A DNA stretch of 64,000 nucleotides from Perkinsus olseni (taxonomy: Eukaryota > Perkinsozoa > Perkinsida > Perkinsidae): contig JABANP010000030.1 in NCBI GenBank assembly GCA_013115135.1, positions 124,001 through 188,000 on the forward strand, in the 5' to 3' direction. The translations under genes and the position numbers were made by a program. Numbering within the stretch: position 1 is the first letter of the stretch; each line of letters opens with the position of its first letter. Below, one piece after another: positions 45,533-56,991 of this stretch. A model generated the notes under the pieces. It was not told the origin of the DNA. It saw only the letters and a program-made list of their open reading frames with translations, and searched no databases.

Positions 45533-47724
45533 CTAACAAGAGAGGCGCATTAGTGCTCGCTTCTGTGACACGGCGCTTTGAGTTAAGGCATGCGCTGGCA
45601 GCAGCAATTGGGGGCGTTCCCTGGCAATGCTCACGAACTGTTCATACGACAGGGGTGGGTATATGTCATCGTCCCCGCTCGAGTCCTCCTTCGGAGAAAT
45701 GCCTAGACTCGCGTAGACTTCCTCGGCCTGCCACGACGCTCACGAAATACATGAGAGACATGGTTCCTCACTCGGGAGCAGACATCGGAGTTCTTCATTT
45801 TTCCCGTTCCAGCCTGTGCAGCAGTCAGTAGTTGGAGGAGTTCGCCGTAGTCCAAGAAACCAGAGTTGTCTAGGTCGTACAGGTTGAAAGCAAACTTAAC
45901 TTTGTCGACGGTTGAGACGCTCGAAAGACCCGATAGACCTGACCGAAGGGCATGAACACGACTCCGAGAATGGAGGATTGCGCGATCAGGAAATTCGTAG
46001 ATCAATCGGATCAATCAATTCGTATCTGCATGCATCATGCAGATATACATGCATGTACTCCTTGAAAAGGCCTCAGCGAAAGAACACACCGACGCCGCCC
46101 ACGCGGGCTCGAAGAACGTCCGAGTGTCAGGATAATATTGATCCCCTGGAACTAACCGATGACGAACTCTTTGAGCTCGATGGTGCCGCTGCCGTCTGTA
46201 TCGAAGAGGTCAAACATCCTTCTGACTAGAGTGGCATCCTCGCCGGGGAACATCTGCATGAACTCGTCTATATCCAGCTCTCCCGAGTTATCCTGATCGT
46301 CACAGAAGCTGCGGTATGCACTGTGCTAGCAGTGCAGTCTCATGCACTCTTCATAAAGAGGTTCATTCTCTAGCGTGTTGTCCTTCCTCAATCAGCGTGT
46401 GGTGTTTGAGTTGCTAAGCAACCGTTGCTTAGTACGATATCGATAGCTGTGTAGCGCAATCCCCCATAATTCATGGACGGCTCAAAGGCTTGCGCGCATC
46501 GACAAGAAAGTGTTTTGCTCAGTGAATCGTTATCCTCTCTCTCGAATCGCAGCATTCCACGGCATGATGTCAACCCACCGTGTCAACTTCTTTGAAAAGC
46601 TTGTACATGTGCTTCAAATCACCTGGCTGTATTGTCGCCGACCCAGTCAGCTGGGTGAATAGGCCTGGAAGCAAACCGAGAAAGAACCATACGGTGGATC
46701 GGTCCTCGAGAGCATCCAAGGCTGATCTTATACTGAAATGCGTTCGATCTAGTCCGTCTCGGTGCGCACGAGTACAGCGGTCGTGGCGAAGATATGAGGA
46801 TCACCAAGGAGCTTATTCTGTTCCTTGTCCGGCATCTTCTCCTCGTGTACAGCTAGTATCCACTCGCGCTGTTGCTCCCGTATTCTATGGTGTTGCCGCT
46901 GAGCATCTTGAAGTTCTAGCCTAGCTCGATCATCCCTGGCGTCAGCGCGTTCGAGCGCCTTTGCCGGGTTTCGGAATAAGGTCGCGAAGTCGTCCCACGT
47001 CACTTGCCCATCGCCATCGCAATCCGCCATTTCTGGAAACAGAAATGACGCGGAGGACACCGCGTGAAGGGGAGGCGTCATCACCTAGCATGGTGTCGAG
47101 GATGCTCTCGTCAACAACCTTCCCGAGAAGAGCGAGCACGTGTCGAATCTTATCCTGGGAGAAAACACCAATCAAAAGAAACGAGACACGGAATTTCACC
47201 TTGGTGAGGACTCCGGAGAGATCCAAGTCACAGGCATCAAACGCTTTCTTGAGACGTTCTATATCGAATTTGGTAGGCAGCCTGGAAGTGCACGTTTAGT
47301 AGAGAGTGGTTGGCACGTCCCAGCATTCGGGTGCAAGGGCTGTTCGTGGAGGCACGAACCGCCGACGAGAAAAACAAACGTGAACTCACTCGGCGCGTTC
47401 AGCTGGGGGTTCCTCGGGCAAGAGCCCACGAACCCCAGATGACTCAGCTTGGAGCCTAAAGGAGACAGATTGGAGCTCATGAGAAGGAGCCTCGGTATTG
47501 TCTGGAGAATCTCAGAGTGGGGACTACCCACTGTCAGGATATCCGCCGGAGGGTCTTCGAAAAGACTAGTAAAAACACCACCCGTGATTGATCCTCGACT
47601 GCATCATGCTTGCAGAATTGCTGTGATGTTTGATCGAGGAGAAGAGAGGATCGGGGCTTCTCCCTTTGAAATTGGACGCTCCAGGAAGGGCAGGGCTTTT
47701 ATCGGCTCTCTTCGACAAAGACAT
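45533..47724 (-). CDS. Five-EF-hand calcium-binding protein
   Basis: Start ATG 47724 (MSLSKRADKSPALPGASNFK). EF-hand 1 is split by an intron (RLKKAFDACDLDLSGVLTK then DKIRHVLALLGKVVDESILD) and is degenerate at position 12. EF-hand 2: MADCDGDGQVTWDDFATLFR (about 47040-46980), followed by a glutamine/arginine-rich helix. Then a hydrophobic stretch (VWFFLGLLPGLFTQLTG, about 46690-46640) and DLKHMYKLFKEVDT, an intron of about 265 nt, then the canonical EF-hands DQDNSGELDIDEFM (about 46290), DTDGSGTIELKEFVIG (about 46190) and DLDNSGFLDYGELLQL (about 45875-45830). A final exon, REEVYASLGISPKEDSSGDD, ends at 45533. The last three loops keep all calcium-ligand positions. No kinase domain, so not a CDPK. 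The hydrophobic segment before EF-hand 3 is unusual. Confidence 0.78.
46317..46432. repeat. Two hairpins inside the long intron of the EF-hand gene
   Basis: TGCACTG/CAGTGCA (46317-46323 and 46330-46336) lies 6 nt from the minus-strand splice acceptor of EF-hand 3. CTAAGCAA/TTGCTTAG (46414-46421 and 46425-46432) lies about 80 nt upstream in the intron. Confidence 0.55.
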
Positions 47725-48491
47725 CAAACCTCGGAAAACAGCTGAGCAACATTGTCACCACATTCTCGACTCGACCATTCTCTCTCGAGCAGCTGAAAGG
47801 TGAAGAGAAACAACGTCATGAAGCTTCGACCACAGGCCACCCACCAGCCTTGAGCTCTACGATTAAACGACTAACGAAACAATGCCACGGAACAGTTGCC
47901 ACAGTTGTAGCGCATAGCAAGCTAATTCGCGATCATGCATGGTAGCGACAATGAGACAATGGAGATCCTTGAGAAGTGAACTCGACTGAGAAATCTTCAC
48001 GTTCCGTAAAAGTCAAAGCACGGAGCGGGCCAGCCCCGTCATAATAGTTGAGTTGATGGTTGTCTTCTGCCTTTTTCGATAGCCCTTGGTACAGCGCGCG
48101 ATACCCGACTTGAGTAAAAACGCGCGATATGAAATATAGGTGGCACACGGTGGCACACGGTGGGACAACGAGGGACGAAGAGTGACGAAAGCTCGAGCGG
48201 ATTGAATTTCTTCGTGGGTCGTGGACTCGTGAGTTCCAGGCAATGAGGACTCAGAAAATTTTTGCGAGTATTCTATCACGCCTATACATTCTCTTGCGGA
48301 ATTCAATACGCGATCCTTGATCGTAGAAACTGAGTTCACGCGGGAACTCAAGAGCAGTGAACGGGCGTCGAGATTCGGGCGATCCCTCCATTCCTGCAGC
48401 GTTACGATAGTTTGAGGTTCCTAGATTTCCATGCAGGTTAATGCCCGAAAAAAGTCTTCCGCCATCTTGCAGTTATCGCAATTATCTTTCC

Positions 48492-49520
48492 ATGAGCTTT
48501 TTGAAGCCAGTCATCCTCGGGGGCGCTGCCCTCTGCTATGTTGAAGGTTTGCAAGGAGTTGAATGGTTGTTCGGGAAAAGCCGCGGAGGTATCGAGTACT
48601 ATGTGTCGCCAACTGCCCGTGACCGTGGACAGAGTATTGAAAAGGAGGCATTCGGCCTGAAAGTGGGCCCCTTCATAGCTTGGGCTCGAACATTCATCGG
48701 GTATGAGAAGAAACCCAAGGATACCGTGGACCTCGCCACCGTTTACGAAGTTTGTGAGGACAACAAACAAAAGACTTATACGGTGACCGTCAACAGCGAC
48801 GCCAAAAACCTGCCGTGCTTCTCGGAGATTGTGGGTCCATCAGAGACCAGCGACAATGATAGTGTTCTCCATGATCTCAACAGTATATGTGAAGACAACG
48901 CGTTTGATCTCTTTCAACCTCGTGCAGATCTACATCTCACCGGACATTACTTCGGTGCGATCGACGCGAACCGCGCTCTCGAAATCCAGTTAGAGGATGA
49001 TGTACCTGTGGCGGCATCTGTCTATGGCTTCAAGAGCAAGATCCTGATGATTATGCCGGTTCACAGCCTTTTTGTCTTCGCTCAATTGTCTGATGTGAAT
49101 CAGACGAAATTGGTGCTTCGCAACGGAGAAGGCGATAACTTCTACAATCACAGATATTCACCCATTGGAAGGACGACTTTGGAGAAATGGGACACTGACG
49201 CGAGGCCTCAATTGAAGCCGAGGACACGGAGCTCTTCGCCCAAGGCTTCTCCCACCATGCCGAATGATAAGAGAGTTGCTAAATCCGAGTTGAGGGAACG
49301 TAAACCCTCATCTTCGGCATCTTCCACAAGTACGGATAGTGAAGAAGTCTTTAAATTGAAGATGAGGAAACGAAGGTCTTCATCTCCGGCGTCTTCCACT
49401 GATAGGAACAACGAAGGTTCCGGACCAAAGACGAGGAAACGGAGCGCTTCACCTCCAACGTCCTCTGACTATGATTCGAGCGGTAGTCCGGGAATCACCT
49501 TTAACCTCAGTTTGGACTGA
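48492..49520 (+). CDS. Secreted protein, WLFGK family, copy 2 (intronless, extended C-terminus)
   Basis: Paralogue of the 44051 gene, same strand, 3.7 kb away, also without introns. The start at 48492 (MSFLKPVILGGAALCYVEG) is chosen because it gives a signal peptide; an in-frame ATG at 48441 would add 17 residues before it. Conserved blocks: GVEWLFGKSRGG, YYVSPTARDRGQS, FIGYEKKPKD, CFSEIVGPSET, LHDLNSICEDN, HYFGAIDANRALEIQ and TLEKWDTDA. After these the tail carries about four serine/arginine/lysine units (KPRTRSSSPKAS, ERKPSSSASSTSTDSEE, MRKRRSSSPASST, TRKRSASPPTSSDYDSSG), where copy 1 has one. About 342 residues. Function unknown. Confidence 0.8.
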   Translation: MSFLKPVILGGAALCYVEGLQGVEWLFGKSRGGIEYYVSPTARDRGQSIEKEAFGLKVGPFIAWARTFIGYEKKPKDTVDLATVYEVCEDNKQKTYTVTVNSDAKNLPCFSEIVGPSETSDNDSVLHDLNSICEDNAFDLFQPRADLHLTGHYFGAIDANRALEIQLEDDVPVAASVYGFKSKILMIMPVHSLFVFAQLSDVNQTKLVLRNGEGDNFYNHRYSPIGRTTLEKWDTDARPQLKPRTRSSSPKASPTMPNDKRVAKSELRERKPSSSASSTSTDSEEVFKLKMRKRRSSSPASSTDRNNEGSGPKTRKRSASPPTSSDYDSSGSPGITFNLSLD

Positions 49521-49999
49521 GTTATCCAAGTACATATATTGTACCGGACTGGAGACTGAGGCGGACTTCGAGGTGTGCGATTCGAATTCAAGGAGCTCAC
49601 GATTTTTCCTGTATTTCTCTTGTGTGACCGTCATTGACAAAAAACGCTGTTCATACTGACCTCATAGAGCTGTAATTGGTGTTGGGATGTTTTGAAGTGA
49701 GAGAAAGTTGCTGAGTTGGCAGTCGCCAAGGAAATCCGAACCCTCTGAGGCGGTGACGCGTCCTCCTACGGATGGCCGGTGAGCCACGCGAGGTCTTTGT
49801 GGGGCTCGAGACTGTCCAAGGACTATCCGAGAGGACTACCCGCAAAGGGTGAATTGCCCAGTCTTCTGATCTTGCCCTAATATTAACAACAATATGTATA
49901 TTTACTAAACATCATAAACGAGGATGATGTAGTCGACCCGTTGGCCCTAATCCTAGTGCATCGACTCCTTCACTCTCGAATTCGCCCGATCTCGGAATA

Positions 50000-50018
50000 G
50001 CCTGCTATCATAGCAGGC
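50000..50018. repeat. Short perfect hairpin
   Basis: GCCTGCTA / TAGCAGGC with a TCA loop, in the intergenic stretch 3' of WLFGK copy 2 and 170 nt before the minisatellite. Confidence 0.5.
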
Positions 50019-50185
50019 AGTCCCCGCCAATCGTCTTCATTACAAGATATCCGCCTCCAATGCAGGGAATTCTAAATGTGATCCGGCCGCGTGATACTGT
50101 GTCAGCGTATCTTCTTCTGGTGAAAAAGGGTTCCCCATCGTTGAGATCGATTCGAGACGACGAGGTCTCTTCCCATGCCCATCGT

Positions 50186-50405
50186 CATGGTGACTGGTGA
50201 CTCTGTTCATGGTGACTGGTGACACTGCTCATGGTGACTGGTGACTCTGTTCATGGTGACTGGTGACTCTGTTCGTGGTGACTGGTGACTCTGCTCATGG
50301 TGACTGGTGACTCTGTTCATGGTGACTGGTGACTCTGTTCATGGTGACTGGTGACTCTGTTCATGGTGACTGGTGACGCTGCTTACGGTCATTGATGAAA
50401 CTGCG
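50186..50405. repeat. 22-bp tandem repeat (minisatellite)
   Basis: Nine nearly identical 22-bp units (CATGGTGACTGGTGACTCTG + TT) run from 50186 to 50383, followed by one or two decayed units to about 50405-50425. Variation is mostly at the TCT/ACA/GCT positions near the unit end. Each unit contains GGTGACTGGTGAC, itself a 7-bp near-duplication. 22 is not a multiple of three and the array lies in intergenic sequence, so it is not protein coding. Confidence 0.93.
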
Positions 50406-50730
50406 TAGGGTCATTAGTGACAATTTGGATAGCCATAGCCCATCACTGATGAGTTGAGTTCCTATTGCCGAGTGCTTCAACCCGGAGACCCGCTGGACCA
50501 CTGAGCTTCTGACCTTTTGAATATGGCAAAACATGCCTGGTTCTGGGCCACTGGGTGGGTCCGGAATCCCAGAGCCTTCACATTCCAGCTTTAAGGCCTG
50601 GTTGAGGTAGTCCGTGGGCTACCTGTTCCAGTGCTTTCCCAGAATATTGACAAATCTAGCCTTGCGCTATTCCAACACGACGGCTCCGGATCCAGCCGTG
50701 ATACTGGCGAACACCGAGAGAGAGAAGAAG

Positions 50731-51300
50731 TCAAGATTGCAGAGCATTCTTAAGGAGCCTGGAGACGTCTTCGGCGGTGAGTGCATCACATATCTCGACT
50801 ACCTTCTCGCGGCTCTTGGAACCCTACCGGAAGAGTCACGTGAGACGGAGGCGTATTCGGAGAGAGGCGAGTGATAGTGATTGTGATGCCATCTTGACTG
50901 TAATAGTACCCCCCATCCCACCTCATCGGGGGTGTAAAAATTCCAACTTACATCGACCGAGTCGAGAGGCAAAGCTTACCTGGATCAGAGCAACATCCTT
51001 CTTCTTCACGGCAAGCACCTCCTTGGAAAGAAATGCTATCAGCTCCTCATTAGCTTCGCCGTCCCTGGCAGGAGCGTTGAGCTGTACATTAAGAGCCCCT
51101 TCTTCGTCTATCGCAGCTAGACAGGACACCTGAAAGTCAGAAGAACGAAAGACGCCATGCTGTGCTGGCTCGGCATTCCGCGCTGCCAGCGGGGCGTCTA
51201 TTTCTGAGCAATATTCGCTCTCTTCGCGCTCACCTTTGCTCCCGGTTTTGCTCGAATAGCTATCCGCGCCCTACTTGTTTTCGGACACAGCGTTACACAA
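50731..51300 (-). CDS. DUF167 / UPF0235 family protein (5' end not found)
   Basis: Minus-strand exons rebuild the family: RIAIRAKPGAK (about 51275-51240), an intron, then VSCLAAIDEEGALNVQLNAP with ARDGEANEELIAFLSKEVLA (about 51130-51010; the PVDGKAN-like hallmark), another intron, then SREKVVEICDAL with TAEDVSRLLKNALQS, stop at 50731. The I.I.AKPGAK strand, ARDGEANEELI helix and SR-K end are diagnostic of DUF167 (small alpha/beta protein, human C15orf40). The biochemical role is not established for the family. The initiating exon upstream of 51300 is not resolved. Confidence 0.75.
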
Positions 51301-51479
51301 CTAAGCAAACTGCTGGAAGTGGAGGCCCTGCGGTCGACCGTATCCTTTCTCGAGGAGTTTTTGTTGCGAGTCATTTCAGCATCACAGAAAGAACCGAGAA
51401 CCGCGTGGTTTCACCCTACTGTGAGCCCCACCTTCGAGTAACAACGGTGTATGTTTGTTCGTAAGGGGAGCGTGGGAAA

Positions 51480-53260
51480 ATGCTCCCGATTAATTCAACC
51501 ACAACGCCTCAAACGAAAACATTTGACGTAGTTCGTACGCCTGTTGGAGATTCACAAAACTCCCAGAGAGAGAGTGGCGTTCAAACTGTCGTTTTTTGGA
51601 CTTCATCAACGCAACATCTCATCGTGGATAACTCTCAAAAGGATGTTGCTTCTAAAGGAGGCGAAGCCATGCAGTAAAAGAGCGCTCTGTTCGCATCGAA
51701 TCTCAATTAGGTTGCACCTGCACCGGTATACGGACGCACAAAGATTCATCAATGCTTACAAGAATGGTGTGGTAAGACGCCCTCGGCAGATATGGTGGGT
51801 TCGGTTTACCCAGTTCTCTCTTCCTGAGAAGCCCGTCGTATTTGCGATACAACATGTTGCTGCTATGCTACTTCAAATGGAAGTCCTTATCCATTTTCCA
51901 GGAAGGCTTGAACCCTTTGTACCCGACAATACCGTAATCTCGCCACTGAATGGGAGAAGCAACGATCAGTAATTCCTATTGTCGGCCTCACAATCGATAT
52001 TCCCTCCCTAACGATGCAGAGTAGACGCCGAGAGCTCTCACGGCATTATGCAACTTCGTGGGATTCTCCATGTTAGCACACCAAGTTTCCACGGTCGACG
52101 AATTACGGTGCTCCCGGTTCCGCATGGCTCTTCGTCTGGCTCTATCGGCCACCTTACAAGGAACTCACGCATACAGGCGGGCTGGCAACCACTGAGGCAT
52201 GAGGCCGTACCTCGATGTGTCTCGCCATCCTCTTGGACTTCGACGCACCGCCAACCTCGATGTTCCACTTCGCAGTCTAGAAAGTCCATATCAGAACGGG
52301 AGTTTTCCTAGCATATTACCGCTCTCGCGTCTTGTGTTGTCCTTCCCAAAGAGGATGACACTGCCTTAGCTCTCATAAATGGCAGCCCATAGACGTTCTC
52401 AACGTATTTTCTCGGGATGTGACCGAAGTATCCTGCTATTGCGTTAACAGCGAGCGGACCACCTGAGCCGTAACACTTGGGGCCGAACACGAACGGGGGA
52501 GGCAAGTACCCCTCAGCGCAGCTGAAAGTGATCCTTGACGATGCCCTCTACGCCGGTTGAAAGCTGGGAGCGAGTCCGCTGCACAGGACTCCCACCGAAG
52601 TAACCTTCTTCTCTCGACTTTCGTCAGACCACTGCACCAACGATGTGATAACCGACGTCGTTTCATCAAGGCAAGCGAAGGCGACTTACTTCGGCTCCCG
52701 TTGCCTCATGTCACTCGTGTAAAACGGCGGGGTATGGAAGGAGCTCAGAGGGTCTGCACCATGAGCAACCCCACCGAGACCTCGGAGTGCAGGACTGCCT
52801 GTATGCAAAGGTTGAAAACATTCACTTGTTCTATCGCAGCCGTAACGAACGAAGCCGCCTACTGCCGGACGAAGTTACCACGACTAAGACTGATTTTCGA
52901 AACGTCCGACTATAACCCGTCTTACTATTAATATGCAGATCCTTCCTGTCGAAAGCAAGTAGACCTCCCGGCCTTGCTCTCACTATCGGGTTTTCTGAAC
53001 GAGAGCGAAATTCAGCTTGAGACAATGCAGGCAAGTCTCACTGACTACCTGTGTGTGCCGAGCTAGGACGATCCGCCCAGATATCCAGCCTCTCGGGCTC
53101 TCCTAGTCCGGCGGGACCCGGGCGAAAGTCTGCCAGAGTGTGGCGCAGACCCTTCTTGCCGCCCATACAAAACAGCAGTTGACAAACTGCAAGTCGCAAA
53201 CGCCACCATTCGAAATTGACCGCCACGAAATTCGCCTCCGGTATTCCTATCGCTCCGCAA
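51480..53260 (-). CDS. Probable multi-exon gene or genes, unrecognised
   Basis: Several minus-strand blocks look like exons. These are RLRLAVCQLLFCMGGKKGLR with TLADFRPGPAGLGEPERLDI (about 53200-53060), RRLLRWESCAADSLPAFNRR or an overlapping frame (about 52620-52550), PPPFVFGPKCYGSGGPLAVN and AIAGYFGHIPRKYVENVYGL (about 52500-52390), MENPTKLHNAVRALGVYSAS (about 52080-52020), and YGIVGYKGFKPSWKMDKDFH (about 51940-51880) after a good CCCATTCAG acceptor, ending in a stop. I cannot assign a family or prove the joins. A 124-codon plus frame over 52557-52931 is probably a shadow. Confidence 0.35.
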
Positions 53261-54738
53261 CTTGAAGCTTAACCTGATTGATCGCGAAATTGAAATGCAC
53301 TACCCACATTATAACTGACGCGGTCACTACAACCACCTGATACGAACACTAGTGCTCCACGACCCGAGCAACATCCATAAATCCTCCAATATCTCCTCAG
53401 CCCAGCGCCGAACGCAACTCATGTTCATGTCAGAGCTCACTACTATTGATACACTCAGCCTAGAAGACGTAACTGTAGTATAATAATAACAAAACCGCAG
53501 TCGGTGATAGATCTTCCATTGACGTGGGCCTTCCACATTCTACAACCCTCTGCAAGGAGAGTAAAAATCGCCTCGACACATTCGACACAATTCAGAATTG
53601 CTGCATGTCGCAAGGCGAGTCAAGACGGTATATAGATACGAGTTGATATCACTATACAGAACTTGGACATAACACTACTGATAATCTGTAAAACGCATTG
53701 CGCGACTGCTGCGGTACATCTACCCACGTTGCCGCAGGCAGAAATGGCCAGTCGTGAGAGATTGCTCGGCCGAGGAGCTTCTAATAATTCGCAAGTCAGC
53801 ATATTACAGATTCGCTGCTTGCTGCAATAGCCATGAAATACAAAATTGGACATCACGCGCTAGAGCAAAAGCAACGTGATGGACCCCAAATATATAAACG
53901 ATGGTAGTAATGAAACAATCAGTACACGATGGTAGAGTCTACCAGGTTGACCACTGTGACGGCCTAACTCAGTTTCTTGCAGAGTCTTCGTCAAATACGG
54001 CTCGTGATCAGCAGCGGCCCATCAGATGCACAAGGTACCTAAACGAAAAGACAGCCTCCGGTGCCAACAACCACGAGCTATCTTACCCCAGTACCTCATC
54101 GGTTCTACTACACAACCAGTGACAAGCGTCTCGTGCGTCACAGAGCGAGACAAAGATATCCATCAAAGTGCGAGGAGTGCAAAAGTTTCGAGACCGGAGA
54201 GTCTCGTCAGCGACCCTCAACCGAGCTCTAAAATTTTAATGAGACTCAACCGTGTGCAAACGAGGCGAACTAGCATATATATCAAAACTTTAATACCATA
54301 ACTCTCCTGTTTAAAGAAGCGTCAGATGCGATACTCATACATAATAGAACCCCAAGCACACTAGGTCAGTAGAATAGTCGAATATACCGAGGTGTGTTTT
54401 TCTCAGATACCCCTGCGCAATGATTTGAGTCAATTCAGATTCGTGCGTGCCATCTGCAACCACGATTTCATGTAACATTTGGAACCACCTAGTCTTATTC
54501 TACTAGACTCTACACCCCAATTGTACATCGCAAGAATATCGATTAATTCCAACTAGAGATTCCAAGACAACGACGGTAATCATAATACGTGCATTCTAAT
54601 CCAGTGCTAACCATTGCACGAAGGGGTCACCAATGACGGGCACACGGGCTCATCACGGTGGACCACTAATTTAATTACGCCCACCGAGGGGAATAGCACC
54701 CTCTGACCATTGGTGGGGTTTCCAGACCAAGACACCAT
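53261..54738. other. 1.5 kb with no supported gene
   Basis: Only short frames, for example minus 53620-53856 (cysteine-rich, 78 codons) and plus 53901-54301, none with recognisable homology. No RNA gene or repeat was seen. The right end is the 3' flank of the sphingosine kinase gene. Confidence 0.3.
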
Positions 54739-56967
54739 TTACGACCCAGAAAAAGCATCCCTCCGCAACCCCTCTCCTATTGCCTGGAGATAAGAAGCCC
54801 TCCTCAAAGATCCTTCGCCCTCGCTGTCCACGGGAACAGGATGACCAACCATGTAGCAGAAATTAGGGAGGTACGTCACCGCTACAGTGGAATCAGACCA
54901 GTAGCATTCTCCGTCCTGAAACGACTATCGAATAGGAAACTGACAATGCCGGAAGGGAGCCTACAATGCTATAAGCGATCTTGTGCTTGTCAGCGATCTT
55001 TCCCTTAGGCTTCAGCTCCACACGCTGAACACCGTGCCTGACGCGAAGAGATCAGCCGAAACCAACGAGAAAACGATATACTCACTCAATGTCGAAAGTC
55101 GGATGATGTCCCGAAGCGTCCTTCAAAGCCGTGGCTGACTTATGCAAACCAATCAGAGAGAAATAGTGTAACAGTTGAACCTGACAAAGAGGAAATTCCG
55201 AATAAGTCGGAAACAGCCTAAGCCCTACTTTGTTGCGATTGGTAGTGAAGAACATGCTCGGGCTCCTATTCAATTGAATTCCGTCCTCCCCTATAGAGCA
55301 CGGCGCGAAGTTCTTCGGCGGAGGGTACTGAACAAAGGAACGGTGTGATACGACTCTATATGCCAGCCCGTGGTTTACGATGTGCTTGTTGTGGACGTCC
55401 CTGAAGAGCTCTGGGCTAACGATATCGTAGCTTCCTTTATCGCTCCGAGTCTTAGTTACGCCGGTTGAACCCGAGCTCCCCGCGTAACCATCATTCAGGT
55501 CGTCGGCTGTGCTGACTTCACCAGATGTGGTATTGCTATCGCCACTCCTCCTAGTATCTCCTAATGGGCTCGAATCGCGGCTGGCACCCTCCTGGGTGTG
55601 AGATGGCGTGCTGACCTCATCCCTAAAGTCCGCAAAGGAATAAATACACCTAGTCGTCGTCGCCTACTGAGTTTACTGATTATGGACGACTTTCAGATCA
55701 GCCTCATAATCCGTCACCTTAGCACAGATAACACTGCGAGCACCGCACACACCATACCTGCCGAAAATCATTAGACCAGCGAACGCAGCAGGGCATCTCA
55801 CCTGGCTGTCCCAAGGAGGTTCCGCCAGCCGCTAGCTTTCATGTTCACAAACGAAATGAAGCCGAGAGACACTGACAAGTGAGGGGAAGATCGGGTCACT
55901 CTCAGAAAAAATGCAGCTTACCCATGCAGGTCGCAATAAGATCGATGCTGCCAGTCTCATTAGCGACCTTCATCACATCCAATGGACGATACGAACCCTT
56001 CGCGGCGTAAAAGGAAGCCGTCACAGGATTGTCAACACCGCGAACTTCAGCCAGAGCATTGGCGGTGCCACCGGGTAGCTGACCCACTGGGACGAATCGA
56101 GCGCGAGGGTCAGGATTTCGTGACAGGCCATTGATCGCTTCATCTGACGAAAAAGCAGGAGCATCACACCGAGCGATAACCCTGATATACCAACCTACCC
56201 ACAGTGCCATCGCCGCCAATGGCTACCACCATCCTGTAGCGATCAACGTTCAAACTTTCACACTCCTCCTGGATGTGCATTCGGTGGGTCGTTTCGATCT
56301 TATCATAACTGACCATATTGAATGCGAAGCAGCAAAGTAGTCGCCAACTTACTCGACATCCGCTATGGCAAACATCGGCTTCAAGTTCTTGTGGAAAAGC
56401 TCTCTGGCGATCCTTTTCCCACCGTAAGGATTCACAAAAACTAGAACCTCCCCGGCCGGTTGCCTCGCCCTCAAAGCCTCATACCACTCGCTACGATCCT
56501 CCTCGCTGTTGAATGCCACTGAAAACGGCGCATAAGCAACAAGTTTACGAAGCCGTCGACCTACATCGCATCCGTTTCAGAACCCGAACCGACGGTTTGA
56601 GATACTGTTGAGGGCAGAACCAGACATCCAACCGATAGCTGTCGCCCTTCACGTCTTCTTCTTCAACCGCCTCCGCTCCAACAACATCGAATAGAGGAAC
56701 ATATACTAGATGCTGCCCAGCGGCCAGGATCAACTCCTTGGCAAAAACATCAACTTTAATTTGCACGAGTAGACCTCTTTTGTTGAGCAAACGGCACTCG
56801 GTGAACGAGAAATCTCCCGTAGCATCCTGAACCGAAGAACATAAGGTAAAGCCGTACAAGGAGAAGGGCTTACAAATTTGGTACGCTCGGATCGATACGT
56901 CGTATGCTTGCCTAGCACCGACGAGAACACACCGAGTCTCGAACCTCCTCCAAAGAACGGCATTCAA
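54739..56967 (-). CDS. Sphingosine kinase-like lipid kinase with PH-like N-terminal region
   Basis: Phosphorylates sphingoid bases (by family) using the DAGK catalytic fold. Minus-strand order: a PH-like region from about 56967 (YDVSIRAYQICKPFSLYGFT ... VVGAEAVEEEDVKGDSYRLD), closing with NSEEDRSEWYEALRARQ; then GEVLVFVNPYGGKRIARELF (DAGK motif 1); a 24-residue exon THRMHIQEECESLNVDRY; MVVAIGGDGTV (GGDGT nucleotide loop); and DEAINGLSRNPD with VGQLPGGTANALAEV (LPxGT-NALA, third conserved block). Then VSLGFISFVNMKASGWRNLL, GVCGARSVICAKV, a variable serine-rich insert, and the C-terminal strands VELKPKGKIADKHKIAYSID with GECYWSDSTVAVTYLPNFCY, stop 54739. The joins near 55080 and 54925 keep phase. 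The true start upstream of 56967 is not found. A ceramide or diacylglycerol kinase is the alternative. Confidence 0.8.
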
Positions 56968-56991
56968 ATCAAGAGAGAAAACAATCTCTGA

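Noticed and set aside
48146..48170. GTGGCACACG direct duplication
   Set aside because: Only two short copies; consistent with chance or simple slippage.
52557..52931. 124-codon plus-strand frame
   Set aside because: Antisense to likely minus-strand exons, no domain, no start context of note.
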